NCBI GenBank assembly: GCA_903851385.1
Contig: CAINOC010000013.1
Coordinates: forward strand, 1-64,000
DNA length: 64,000 bases
Direction: 5' to 3'
Source: an uncultured Chlorobiaceae bacterium
Lineage (GTDB): Bacteria; Bacteroidota; Chlorobiia; Chlorobiales; Chlorobiaceae
Shown here: in pieces, positions 46,879 to 55,000 of the stretch
How positions within the stretch are numbered: the stretch's first letter is position 1
Layout of the letters: the number at the start of each line of letters is the position of its first letter
Translations under genes and position numbers: made by a program
The notes under the pieces: generated by a model
Told to the model about the DNA's origin: nothing
Databases searched by the model: none
The model's input: only the letters and a program-made list of their open reading frames with translations

Positions 46879-47688
46879 GTGTTGGAGAATGGAGAAGCAG
46901 ATTTTCGAAATGTTATGGCTGAAAAACACACAACGCCAACTCCTTTAGGCGTTCTTATTATTCATGGGTTCACTGCGACGCTTGAGAGTGTAAGCGCTTT
47001 ATATGCGCCACTGTGTGAGCTGGGTATTCCGGTTCTCATGCCTCAGCTTGCAGGACATGGGGCTTCATCTCCCGATGCGCTCCGAGGCGTAACTTGGGAA
47101 GACTGGATGAATGACGTCGACAAGGCATTTCAGGAGCTTCGCTGTTCGGCAGAGCAGGTCATTATCATCGGTCACAGCATGGGTACTCTTCTTGCAATTA
47201 ATCTTGCTGTCAGATATGAGAGCGAGACTGATTCGCTGGTGCTTGTGGCGCCGGCTATCAAACTTGCCTCTCTCTTTGCTCCGGGTCGTCCTCTGCATTT
47301 TGCGGTACCACTCGTGAGCGGGATCATAAAAAAATGGGATCTTAAACCTTATGCCGCAAGGAGCAATGCAGGGTGTTCTCCGCATTATGCATGGGTTCCT
47401 ACAGATGCTGTTGTTTCGTTTTTTGACCTGCTTAAAAAAAGCCTGCCTCTTTTGAGTAAGGTTACTGTTCCTGTTTTTATTCTGCATAACCGCAGGGAGA
47501 GTACTGTCCTTCCTGAAAGTGCAACCATACTCTGTGACAGCATAGCTACCAAGCCTTCGGAAAAGTCAATCATGTGGCTGGAGCGTTCGGAACATCAGAC
47601 GTTTTGTGATTGCGAAAGAGAGGCAGCGGTGAAGTCTATTGTCGATTATGTGTCAGGGAGGATCGCTCGAAAATCCAAGGCTGTCTGA
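46879..47688 (+). CDS. Alpha/beta hydrolase, carboxylesterase-like
   Basis: This 269-residue soluble enzyme has the oxyanion region LIIHGFTATLES, the nucleophile elbow GHSMG (IIGHSMGTLLAINLA) and a C-terminal His in ERSEHQTFCD, as in monoglyceride lipase and carboxylesterase Est30-type proteins. The substrate is unknown. The GTG at 46879 is in frame; the ATG at 46915 (MAEKHTT) is an equally possible start. It lies 2 bp before the cyclase-family gene. Confidence 0.8.
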   Translation: MLENGEADFRNVMAEKHTTPTPLGVLIIHGFTATLESVSALYAPLCELGIPVLMPQLAGHGASSPDALRGVTWEDWMNDVDKAFQELRCSAEQVIIIGHSMGTLLAINLAVRYESETDSLVLVAPAIKLASLFAPGRPLHFAVPLVSGIIKKWDLKPYAARSNAGCSPHYAWVPTDAVVSFFDLLKKSLPLLSKVTVPVFILHNRRESTVLPESATILCDSIATKPSEKSIMWLERSEHQTFCDCEREAAVKSIVDYVSGRIARKSKAV

Positions 47689-47690
47689 CA

Positions 47691-48344
47691 ATGCGGGTAA
47701 TTGATTTGAGTCAGACCATCCATCCGGACATGCCCTGTTATCCAGGGACTCCGCAGCCGATATTTCAGCAGCTTTCTTCCATCGAAAAGGATGGCTATGC
47801 AGAACAGCTGCTGACTATTTCATCTCATTCGGGCACTCATGTTGACCTGCCTTCGCATATTTTGCCAGAAGGGAACTCGCTTGATGCCATGAGTCTTGAA
47901 CGGTTTACGGGCAAAGGCTTCGCTATTGATCTTCGGGCTTTAGTTGGTGGTGTCATTTCCCCTGGAGAGCTCCAGGGTTACGAAGTTCAATTGCAAGAGT
48001 GCGATTTTCTGCTGCTTTGCTCGGGATGGAGTCAGTACTGGGGCCGAGGGGAATATTACACCGGTTACCCGGTACTCTCCCCTGAAGCGGCCCTGTGGTT
48101 GACTGGTTTTCATCTGAAAGGGATTGGGGTTGATATGATTTCGGTTGATTCTCCGGATTCAGTTGATTTTTCCGTTCATTCCATGCTCCTTCGGAGCGGG
48201 ATACTCATCATTGAAAATCTTGATAATCTCTCTTCGCTTTTACACTCCACCTTCATTTTTTCCTGCTTTCCACTTAAAATCGCACAGGCAGAAGCTGCGC
48301 CCCTCAGAGCTGTTGCTTTGGTCGATGAGGCCAGTCACAGGTGA
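47691..48344 (+). CDS. Cyclase-family metal hydrolase (kynurenine formamidase-like)
   Basis: This 217-residue protein opens with IDLSQTIHPDMPCYPG and carries the zinc motif HSGTHVDLPSHIL, both typical of the cyclase/kynurenine formamidase family. It probably hydrolyses a cyclic amide or ester. No tryptophan-degradation genes are nearby, so the true substrate is open. The ATG at 47691 lies 2 bp after the stop of the esterase gene, so they form a two-gene unit. Confidence 0.85.
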   Translation: MRVIDLSQTIHPDMPCYPGTPQPIFQQLSSIEKDGYAEQLLTISSHSGTHVDLPSHILPEGNSLDAMSLERFTGKGFAIDLRALVGGVISPGELQGYEVQLQECDFLLLCSGWSQYWGRGEYYTGYPVLSPEAALWLTGFHLKGIGVDMISVDSPDSVDFSVHSMLLRSGILIIENLDNLSSLLHSTFIFSCFPLKIAQAEAAPLRAVALVDEASHR

Positions 48345-48432
48345 TTTTTTTATTGGAAGTTAGAAAAGAGGAAAGTAAATTGCGGCCCTCAGGAGAAAAT
48401 CCACTGTTCTTTTCCATCGAAATAACCACTGT

Positions 48433-49095
48433 ATGAATACCATGCTCTTGTATTCCTCGATTACCAAAAAAGTGCTTATGGCACTTGCAGGGCTTTTTCT
48501 TGTTACATTTTTATGTGTGCATCTCGGCATTAATCTGATGCTGCTGAAAGATGATGGAGGGCGTACGTTTACTGAAGCAGCAACCTTCATGGGTACAAAC
48601 CCGCTGATTAAAGTTTTTGAAATTGTTCTTTTTGCAGGATTTCTGCTCCATATACTCTTCGGTGTACTGGTTTCCTTCCAGAATCGTGCGGCACGACCAA
48701 CAGCCTATGCGTGCGCGAACAACTCGGAAACATCGTTTTTTTCCAAGTACATGTTTCATACCGGTATTATTGTTTTCATCTTCCTCGTCCTCCACTTTAT
48801 CGATTTCTACTTCATCAAGATCGGCATTATCGCTCCCCCCCGAGGTATAGAAATCCACGACTTCTACCATCGAACCCTGCTTCTGTTTTCAACTCCCTGG
48901 TATGCACTGCTCTATATTATCAGCTTTATATTCCTTGGTATTCACTTGAATCATGCCATTCAGTCAGGATTTCAGACGCTCGGCTGGAACCATAGCAAAT
49001 ATACGGATGCCGTAAAGTTTCTCGGTTCGGCCTATTCAGTTCTTATTACTGTAGGCTTTAGTGTTATCCCTGTTTATCTCCTTATTTTTAAATAA
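48433..49095 (+). CDS. sdhC: Succinate dehydrogenase/fumarate reductase cytochrome b subunit
   Basis: This 220-residue membrane protein has five predicted spans and several His that can ligate two hemes: HLGINL, the His of LLHILFG, FHTGIIVFIFLVLHF and GIHLNHAIQSGFQ. The pattern is the B. subtilis/Wolinella single-subunit cytochrome b type (type B anchor). It anchors the flavoprotein and iron-sulphur subunits encoded next and exchanges electrons with menaquinone. Confidence 0.9.
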   Translation: MNTMLLYSSITKKVLMALAGLFLVTFLCVHLGINLMLLKDDGGRTFTEAATFMGTNPLIKVFEIVLFAGFLLHILFGVLVSFQNRAARPTAYACANNSETSFFSKYMFHTGIIVFIFLVLHFIDFYFIKIGIIAPPRGIEIHDFYHRTLLLFSTPWYALLYIISFIFLGIHLNHAIQSGFQTLGWNHSKYTDAVKFLGSAYSVLITVGFSVIPVYLLIFK

Positions 49096-49153
49096 CATAA
49101 CAATTATCGACGACTGTGTTATTCATTGAAAACAACACTCACAACACTCCTCA

Positions 49154-51094
49154 ATGACACGCCTCAACGCCAGAATCCCTGAAGGGCCGGTGGCTGAAAA
49201 ATGGACTGCCTACAAATCGGGCTGCAAGCTGGTAAATCCCAACAATAAACGCAAACTTGATATCATCGTGGTCGGCACTGGCCTTGCCGGGGCTTCGGCC
49301 GCAGCATCGCTCGGAGAGCTCGGGTACAATGTCAAGGTGTTCTGCTACCAGGATACTCCCCGCCGTGCTCACAGTATTGCCGCACAGGGGGGCATCAATG
49401 CCGCCAAAAACTATCAGAATGACGGAGACAGCGCTTACCGGCTCTTTTATGATACCATCAAAGGCGGCGATTACCGTGCGCGTGAAGCCAATGTCTACCG
49501 GCTTGCAGAGGTCAGCAATCAGATTATTGACCTTTGCGTGGCACAGGGTGTGCCTTTCGCCCGCGAATACGGCGGTCTTCTGACCAACCGTTCTTTCGGG
49601 GGAGCACAGGTATCAAGAACCTTTTATGCAAGAGGCCAGACCGGACAGCAGCTGCTGCTTGGAGCCTATGGAGCATTAAGCCGCCAGATTGCTGCAGGTA
49701 ATGTGACGCTGTTCAATCGCCGCGATGTTCTCGATATGGTGCTTGTCGATGGAAAAGCACGAGGGATCATTACCCGAAACCTGGTAACCGGCGAAATAGA
49801 GCGCCATGCAGCCCATGCCGTTGTTCTGGCTAATGGCGGTTATGGGAATGTTTTTTTCCTCTCCACCAACGCAATGGGATCCAACGTGACTCCTGCATGG
49901 AGCGCTTATAGAAAAGGGGCGATGTTTGCCAACCCAGCGTTTACCCAGATTCATCCTACCTGTATTCCGGTGCATGGCGACGCGCAGTCGAAGCTTACCC
50001 TGATGAGCGAAAGCCTGCGAAATGATGGCAGGATATGGGTTCCATCTAAACTAAAGGATGTTGAAAGGCTCAGGAACAAAGAGCTAAAGCCTTCCGATAT
50101 TGCAGAGGGTGACCGTGATTATTATCTCGAGCGTCGCTATCCTGCTTTCGGTAATCTTGTGCCGAGAGATGTGGCCTCAAGGGCTGCCAAGGAGCGCTGT
50201 GACGCAGGTTTCGGAGTGGGCAGTACAGGGGTTGCGGTCTATCTTGATTTTGCCGATGCCATAAAGCGCAAGGGCCATGATACCATTGACTCTCTCTACG
50301 GAAACCTTTTCCAGATGTATCAGCAGATTGTGGCGGAGAGTCCCTATGAAACGCCGATGATGATCTATCCTGCAGTTCATTATACCATGGGCGGTCTCTG
50401 GGTTGATTATGAACTGATGACCACCATTCCCGGTCTCTATGCTATCGGCGAGTGCAATTTTTCCGATCACGGGGCGAATCGTCTTGGCGCCTCAGCACTT
50501 ATGCAGGGTCTTGCCGACGGTTATTTCGTGCTACCCTATACCATAGGCAACTACCTGGCAACTGAAATTCATACTCCCCGTTTTAATACCTCATCATCTG
50601 AATTCAACATTGCAGCCGAGGGAGTCACTGATCGCCTGAAGGCCATAAAAAACAGCGGAGCAAAGGAATCTGTTGATCATTTTCATCGCCGTCTCGGTAA
50701 GATCATGTGGGAGTATTGCGGAATGGCACGCAACGAAGCGGGACTGAACGAAGCGCTTTATCTCATTGCCGAGCTGCGTAACGAGTATGCCCGAGGGGTT
50801 AAAATTCCCGGAGGCCTGGATGAGTACAATCCCGAACTTGAGAAAGCCTGCAGGGTCGCTGATTTTATCGATCTGGGTGAACTCATGGTGCGTGATGCAC
50901 TGCAACGGCGGGAGTCGTGCGGTGGACATTTCAGGGAAGAGTATCAGACCAGTGAAGGCGAAGCACTTCGCAACGATGATGAATTTGCATTTGTCGGTGC
51001 ATGGGAGTACAAGGGGCGTGATGCTGCTGCTGAGCTGCACCGTGAGGAACTTCAATTCAATGAGATCAAGCTCTCCCAGCGGAGCTATAAATAA
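49154..51094 (+). CDS. sdhA: Fumarate reductase/succinate dehydrogenase flavoprotein subunit
   Basis: This 646-residue catalytic subunit has the FAD-binding loop [19 protein letters not shown]. The covalent-FAD His is in [14 protein letters not shown], and the substrate region [12 protein letters not shown] and [12 protein letters not shown] are conserved. In bacteria fixing CO2 by the reductive TCA cycle it reduces fumarate to succinate; the sequence alone does not fix the direction. It lies 58 bp after the cytochrome gene, with the iron-sulphur gene 9 bp after it. Confidence 0.95.
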   Translation: MTRLNARIPEGPVAEKWTAYKSGCKLVNPNNKRKLDIIVVGTGLAGASAAASLGELGYNVKVFCYQDTPRRAHSIAAQGGINAAKNYQNDGDSAYRLFYDTIKGGDYRAREANVYRLAEVSNQIIDLCVAQGVPFAREYGGLLTNRSFGGAQVSRTFYARGQTGQQLLLGAYGALSRQIAAGNVTLFNRRDVLDMVLVDGKARGIITRNLVTGEIERHAAHAVVLANGGYGNVFFLSTNAMGSNVTPAWSAYRKGAMFANPAFTQIHPTCIPVHGDAQSKLTLMSESLRNDGRIWVPSKLKDVERLRNKELKPSDIAEGDRDYYLERRYPAFGNLVPRDVASRAAKERCDAGFGVGSTGVAVYLDFADAIKRKGHDTIDSLYGNLFQMYQQIVAESPYETPMMIYPAVHYTMGGLWVDYELMTTIPGLYAIGECNFSDHGANRLGASALMQGLADGYFVLPYTIGNYLATEIHTPRFNTSSSEFNIAAEGVTDRLKAIKNSGAKESVDHFHRRLGKIMWEYCGMARNEAGLNEALYLIAELRNEYARGVKIPGGLDEYNPELEKACRVADFIDLGELMVRDALQRRESCGGHFREEYQTSEGEALRNDDEFAFVGAWEYKGRDAAAELHREELQFNEIKLSQRSYK

Positions 51095-51103
51095 CAGGTT
51101 ATT

Positions 51104-51877
51104 ATGAAATTTACGCTGAAGATCTGGCGACAGAAAAATGCAGATGCCAAAGGGCAGATGGTTTCATATGATGTAACAGAAATCTCTCCTGACAGCTCTT
51201 TTTTTGAAATGCTTGATACCCTGAACCAGAAGCTCATCATGAGCGGCGGTGACCCTGTTTCCTTTGACCACGATTGCCGGGAGGGTATCTGCGGCACTTG
51301 CAGCCTTTACATCAATGGACGTCCTCATGGGCCTGTAAAAGGGGTTACTACCTGCCAGCTGCACATGCGTTCGTTCAAGGATGGCGATACCATCCATATC
51401 GAACCATGGAGGGCAAAAGCGTTTCCCGTTATCAGTGATTTGATTGTTGACCGAAGTGCGTTCGACAAAATCATTCAGGCTGGAGGTTTTGTCTCTGTGA
51501 ATACAGGCGGTGTGCCTGATGCCAATACCATTCCCGTGCCGAAAGAGAAGTCGGATGAAGCGTTTGATGCTGCGACCTGCATTGGTTGCGGTGCCTGCGT
51601 GGCAGCCTGTTCCAATGCGGCGGCCATGCTCTTTATCGGGGCGAAGGTATCACATCTTGCTCTCCTTCCCCAGGGTCAGGTTGAGGCGGCCAAGCGGGTA
51701 GAGAAGATGGTTGCTCGAATGGATGATCTTGGATTTGGCAACTGCAGCAATACTTATGCCTGTGAAGCTGAATGTCCCAAAGGCATTTCAGTATCCAATA
51801 TTGCCCGCATGAACCGGGAGTTTCTCAGTTCGAAGCTTTTTGCTGAAAAAGAAAAGATAGTTCAGGACTCGCTCTGA
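51104..51877 (+). CDS. sdhB: Fumarate reductase/succinate dehydrogenase iron-sulphur subunit
   Basis: This 257-residue subunit carries electrons between the flavin and the cytochrome. A plant-ferredoxin-type 2Fe-2S site ([13 protein letters not shown] plus a later Cys in TTCQLHM) is in the N-terminal half. The 4Fe-4S and 3Fe-4S ligands are in [13 protein letters not shown] and [15 protein letters not shown]. Full length. It is the last gene of the operon. The 300 bp after it hold an imperfect hairpin but no gene. Confidence 0.94.
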   Translation: MKFTLKIWRQKNADAKGQMVSYDVTEISPDSSFFEMLDTLNQKLIMSGGDPVSFDHDCREGICGTCSLYINGRPHGPVKGVTTCQLHMRSFKDGDTIHIEPWRAKAFPVISDLIVDRSAFDKIIQAGGFVSVNTGGVPDANTIPVPKEKSDEAFDAATCIGCGACVAACSNAAAMLFIGAKVSHLALLPQGQVEAAKRVEKMVARMDDLGFGNCSNTYACEAECPKGISVSNIARMNREFLSSKLFAEKEKIVQDSL

Positions 51878-52033
51878 AAATAGAATCGGCTCTTTGCTCC
51901 TTTTTATAATGAACGGGCCGATTACCTTGTATTTCCAGCTTTTTCCGGCAAAAGTAATTATATCTGTCAACCTGCTTTAATCAGGCCTGCCTTTTTCCTT
52001 GCCCAATATTCATGTGTATTTTCGCCGCAATAC

Positions 52034-52090
52034 ACGTGCATGTTATCATTCGGATTCATGCACGTTCATGAAAATACAAGAAAATACAAG
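52034..52090. promoter_or_regulatory. Inverted repeat and 10-bp tandem repeat upstream of a small hypothetical gene
   Basis: ACGTGCATG (52034-52042) and CATGCACGT (52057-52065) form a 9-bp perfect inverted repeat with 14 bp between. It is followed at once by two exact copies of AAAATACAAG (52071-52080 and 52081-52090). No T run follows, so it is more likely an operator or binding site than a terminator. The rest of 51878-52172 shows only two copies of TTTATGGAA (52102 and 52147) and an AATCGGC/GCCGATT pair near 51884-51923. Confidence 0.4.
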
Positions 52091-52181
52091 TATTGATTAT
52101 CTTTATGGAAGATGTGAATTCTTTTGATGGAAAATCTGTTACTCTATTTATGGAAATGCAAACATAAAGAGGATGGAAGCC

Positions 52182-52595
52182 ATGAAAAAAAATACAGGAC
52201 TTTGGATTGATCACAAGGAAGCGATTCTGGTTTCAATTGAAGGTGAGAAAGCAGTTGTTCAACGCGTTGAATCCGGTGCTGACAGTCACCTTAAGCCCTC
52301 TGGTGGATGGAAATCAGGAGGAACTAATGTGGCGCAGAGTGTCTCTAATGAACATGTTGAAGATGAACGTCGAAAACACCAGTATCATGCGTTTTATAAG
52401 CAGGTGACCGGTTTGCTTGACGATTCTGACAGAATTGCTGTGTTCGGGCCGGGAGAGGCAAAAATTGAACTTGCCAAAGAGATCGGAAAGGATGGGGAGT
52501 TGCACAAAAAAGATGTTGCCGTTGAGGCTTGTGAGCGGATGACAGAAAATCAGCTGATTGCGAAAGTCAAGACGTTTTTTTCTTCCCCAAAGTGA
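52182..52595 (+). CDS. Conserved hypothetical protein (FGPGEAK family)
   Basis: This 137-residue soluble protein opens with KKNTGLWIDHKEAILVSIEG and has a C-terminal half reading VFGPGEAKIELAKEI and TENQLIAKVKTFF. The layout recalls small bacterial proteins distantly related to the eRF1/Dom34 release-factor fold that occur beside stress genes, but I cannot confirm this. The ATG at 52182 is preferred because AGAGG lies 9 bases before it; ATG 52173 is also in frame. It stands alone with a repeat-rich upstream region. Confidence 0.7.
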   Translation: MKKNTGLWIDHKEAILVSIEGEKAVVQRVESGADSHLKPSGGWKSGGTNVAQSVSNEHVEDERRKHQYHAFYKQVTGLLDDSDRIAVFGPGEAKIELAKEIGKDGELHKKDVAVEACERMTENQLIAKVKTFFSSPK

Positions 52596-52684
52596 ACAGA
52601 TTGTTAACTGCTTGGAATTAGAAGAATAAAAGTGTAGTTGGTAGCATAGAGAAAATGATTAATGGCGTAAGAACAGAACTTTAA

Positions 52685-52723
52685 GGGGCCCCTGCAGTGT
52701 GTGAATCCTGCAGGTAGTGTGTG
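52685..52723 (+). promoter_or_regulatory. Structured leader upstream of the CNNM/CBS gene
   Basis: A GGGGCCCC palindrome (52685-52692) runs into CCTGCAG (52691-52697), which pairs with CTGCAGG (52708-52714). AGTGTGTG occurs twice (52696 and 52716). The hairpins compete for the same bases, as in an RNA switch, but no known riboswitch consensus was recognised. Confidence 0.35.
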
Positions 52724-52761
52724 GGTAGTCTCTAAATCCCGAAAGGTTCAAACCCGAATGT

Positions 52762-54093
52762 ATGGAAGTATTGTTGCTTTTGTTTCTGATTGTTGTTAAC
52801 GGCCTTTTTGCCATGTCGGAAATTGCGCTTGTAACTTCAAAGCGCTCCCGTCTTTCCAAACTTGCCGAGGATGGTGAGAAATCTGCTTCTGTTGCCATGA
52901 AGCTTGGTCAGGAGCCGTCAAGTTTTCTTTCGACCATTCAGATAGGCATTACCTCTATCGGGATTCTTAACGGTATTGTCGGCGAAGGCGCTCTCGCCAG
53001 TCCATTGGCTATCAATCTTCAGACGGTTGGTATGGATCCGAAGATAAGTCATGTTGTTGCTACTGTTGTTGTTGTCCTTGCCATTACCTATATCACTATC
53101 GTTATAGGGGAACTTGTTCCCAAGCGGCTTGGCCTTCTCAATCCGGAAGGAATTGCCTGTCAGGTTGCCCGTCCCATGCGTATGCTTTCGACGATAACCC
53201 GTCCTTTCGGCCGACTGCTTACGGCATCCACTGATGGAATTCTGAGCTTGATGGGGAAGTATCCGCAGGCTATGCCGAGTGTTACTGAGGAGGAGATTCA
53301 TGCCATGCTTGAGGAGGGGTCTGAAGCCGGGGTGATTGAGCAGCACGAACATGAGATGGTACGTAATGTGTTCCGTCTTGATGACCGTCAACTCGGTACG
53401 CTTATGGTTCCAAGAGCGGATATTATTTTTCTGGATGTTTCCCGGCCACTTGAGGAAAATATCAACAGAGTGACAGAATCGGAACATTCCCGTTTTCCGG
53501 TCTGCAACGGTGGACTTCAATCTCTGCTGGGCGTTGTCAATGCCAAACAGCTGTTATCGAAGACGCTGAAAGGCCGGCTTACGGAGTTTACCTCGCAATT
53601 GCAGCCCTGCGTCTATGTGCCGGAAACCCTTACTGGCATGGAACTTCTTGATCATTTCAGGACTTCCGGCACCCAGATGGTCTTTGTGGTTGATGAATAT
53701 GGTGAAATCCAGGGACTTGTAACCCTTCAGGATATGCTTGAAGCTGTAACCGGAGAGTTCGTCCCGCACAATCTTGAGGATTCATGGGCTATTCAGCGTC
53801 AGGATGGTTCCTGGCTGCTCGATGGCCTTATTCCTGTTCCTGAGCTTAAAGATACTCTTGAGTTGAAAGGCGTTCCGGAAGAGGATAAAGGACTCTATCA
53901 TACTCTCAGCGGCCTCATGATGTGGCTGCTTGGTCGTATGCCGAGAACCGGAGACATTATGACCTGGGAAGCGTGGACTCTTGAAATTGTTGATCTGGAT
54001 GGCCAGAGGATTGATAAGGTTCTGGCTACAAGGTTATCCGAAAATCCTAAGCCGACTGACGCTCGCTCTGAAAAATCATCAGCTGAGGAGTGA
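52762..54093 (+). CDS. CNNM/CorC-family membrane protein with CBS domains (hemolysin C-like)
   Basis: This 443-residue protein has an N-terminal DUF21/CNNM membrane domain with three or four spans (LLLLFLIVVNGLFAMSEIALV, and others), a pair of CBS domains (about 195-330, including MVPRADIIFLD and FVVDEYGEIQGLVT) and a C-terminal CorC/HlyC transporter-associated domain (about 345-425). CNNM homologues export Mg2+ or Co2+. Hemolysin is a historical name with no support here. A structured leader lies upstream. Confidence 0.9.
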   Translation: MEVLLLLFLIVVNGLFAMSEIALVTSKRSRLSKLAEDGEKSASVAMKLGQEPSSFLSTIQIGITSIGILNGIVGEGALASPLAINLQTVGMDPKISHVVATVVVVLAITYITIVIGELVPKRLGLLNPEGIACQVARPMRMLSTITRPFGRLLTASTDGILSLMGKYPQAMPSVTEEEIHAMLEEGSEAGVIEQHEHEMVRNVFRLDDRQLGTLMVPRADIIFLDVSRPLEENINRVTESEHSRFPVCNGGLQSLLGVVNAKQLLSKTLKGRLTEFTSQLQPCVYVPETLTGMELLDHFRTSGTQMVFVVDEYGEIQGLVTLQDMLEAVTGEFVPHNLEDSWAIQRQDGSWLLDGLIPVPELKDTLELKGVPEEDKGLYHTLSGLMMWLLGRMPRTGDIMTWEAWTLEIVDLDGQRIDKVLATRLSENPKPTDARSEKSSAEE

Positions 54094-54160
54094 TTTTTTC
54101 TCTTTACCCCGAGTTTTTTTGTTAATAAAGCTTTACCAAGTTTCAAGAAAAACAAGCTGT

Positions 54161-54541
54161 ATGACGCACCAGAATTCCGACTGTTTGTTTTGCCGTATTG
54201 TGAGCGGTGAGATACCGGCTTCGATTGTCTATCGTAACGATTATGTTCTGGCTTTCAGGGATATAACTCCGGTAGCCGGCCAGCATGTGCTGATCATTCC
54301 ACTGAAACACATTGCCTCGTTGAGTGAATTGACCCCCGAAGATGAAGCGATAGCAGGTCAGATCCTTCTAGCAGCAGGAACAGTGGCTGAAATCATTGGC
54401 ATAAGGGAGTCAGGCTACAGGCTTGTATTTAACAACGGAAGGGATGCCATGCAGAGCGTTTTTCATATTCACGGCCATCTGATCGGAGGAAGCACGATGG
54501 GCTGGCCTCCATTCCCTGGATTACCTGTGGCACACGGTTAG
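54161..54541 (+). CDS. HIT-family nucleotide-binding hydrolase (HINT-like)
   Basis: This 126-residue protein starts with a CLFCRIVSGEIPASIVY zinc-side block and ends with the histidine triad HIHGHLIGG. Members are purine nucleoside phosphoramidases. The start is the ATG at 54161; the open frame runs back into the CNNM gene but that part is unrelated. It lies 67 bp after the CNNM gene. Confidence 0.92.
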   Translation: MTHQNSDCLFCRIVSGEIPASIVYRNDYVLAFRDITPVAGQHVLIIPLKHIASLSELTPEDEAIAGQILLAAGTVAEIIGIRESGYRLVFNNGRDAMQSVFHIHGHLIGGSTMGWPPFPGLPVAHG

Positions 54542-54718
54542 CTGTTTTTTTCTTCTTTTTCAGCCTATCCTCCCATTTTCATAATGGCTTTGCTATTGAA
54601 CGCGCTATTTTTTCCAGCGCACAGGACAAAATGCGTGCAATTTTTCATGTGCGTATATTGTTATTTAGGTTATAATTAATCCTGTTTATTTTTTTACTGT
54701 TTTGCAGGAGATTTGTGT

Positions 54719-55000
54719 ATGCGGTTATCGGAATTGAAAGTCGGTGATAAAGCAGAGGTTACGGCGGTAAAGGCAGAGAGCGCCGTAAGGCGGAGAATAA
54801 TGGATTTAGGACTGATAAAAGGAACCAGATTCAAGGTGCTTAGAGTTGCTCCGTTCGGTGATCCTATGGAGATCGTGTTCAAGGGGCTTTATCTTGCCCT
54901 GAGAAAAAATGAGGCGGACGGGGTCATGGTGCGTATACTGGTCGATGGGACAACATGTCCGGCAGCAAAGCAGTTCTGGCACTTTGGAGGCAGGGTATGA
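54719..55000 (+). CDS. feoA: Ferrous iron transport protein A
   Basis: This 93-residue SH3-like cytoplasmic protein is needed for FeoB activity. It shows the usual LSELKVGDKAEVTAVKAES and RRIMDLGLIKGTRFKVLRVAP. The ATG at 54719 has GCAGGAG nine bases upstream; a TTG at 54713 is also in frame. TATAAT at 54671-54676 could be the promoter -10 box. The stop overlaps the feoB start (ATGA). Confidence 0.93.
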   Translation: MRLSELKVGDKAEVTAVKAESAVRRRIMDLGLIKGTRFKVLRVAPFGDPMEIVFKGLYLALRKNEADGVMVRILVDGTTCPAAKQFWHFGGRV

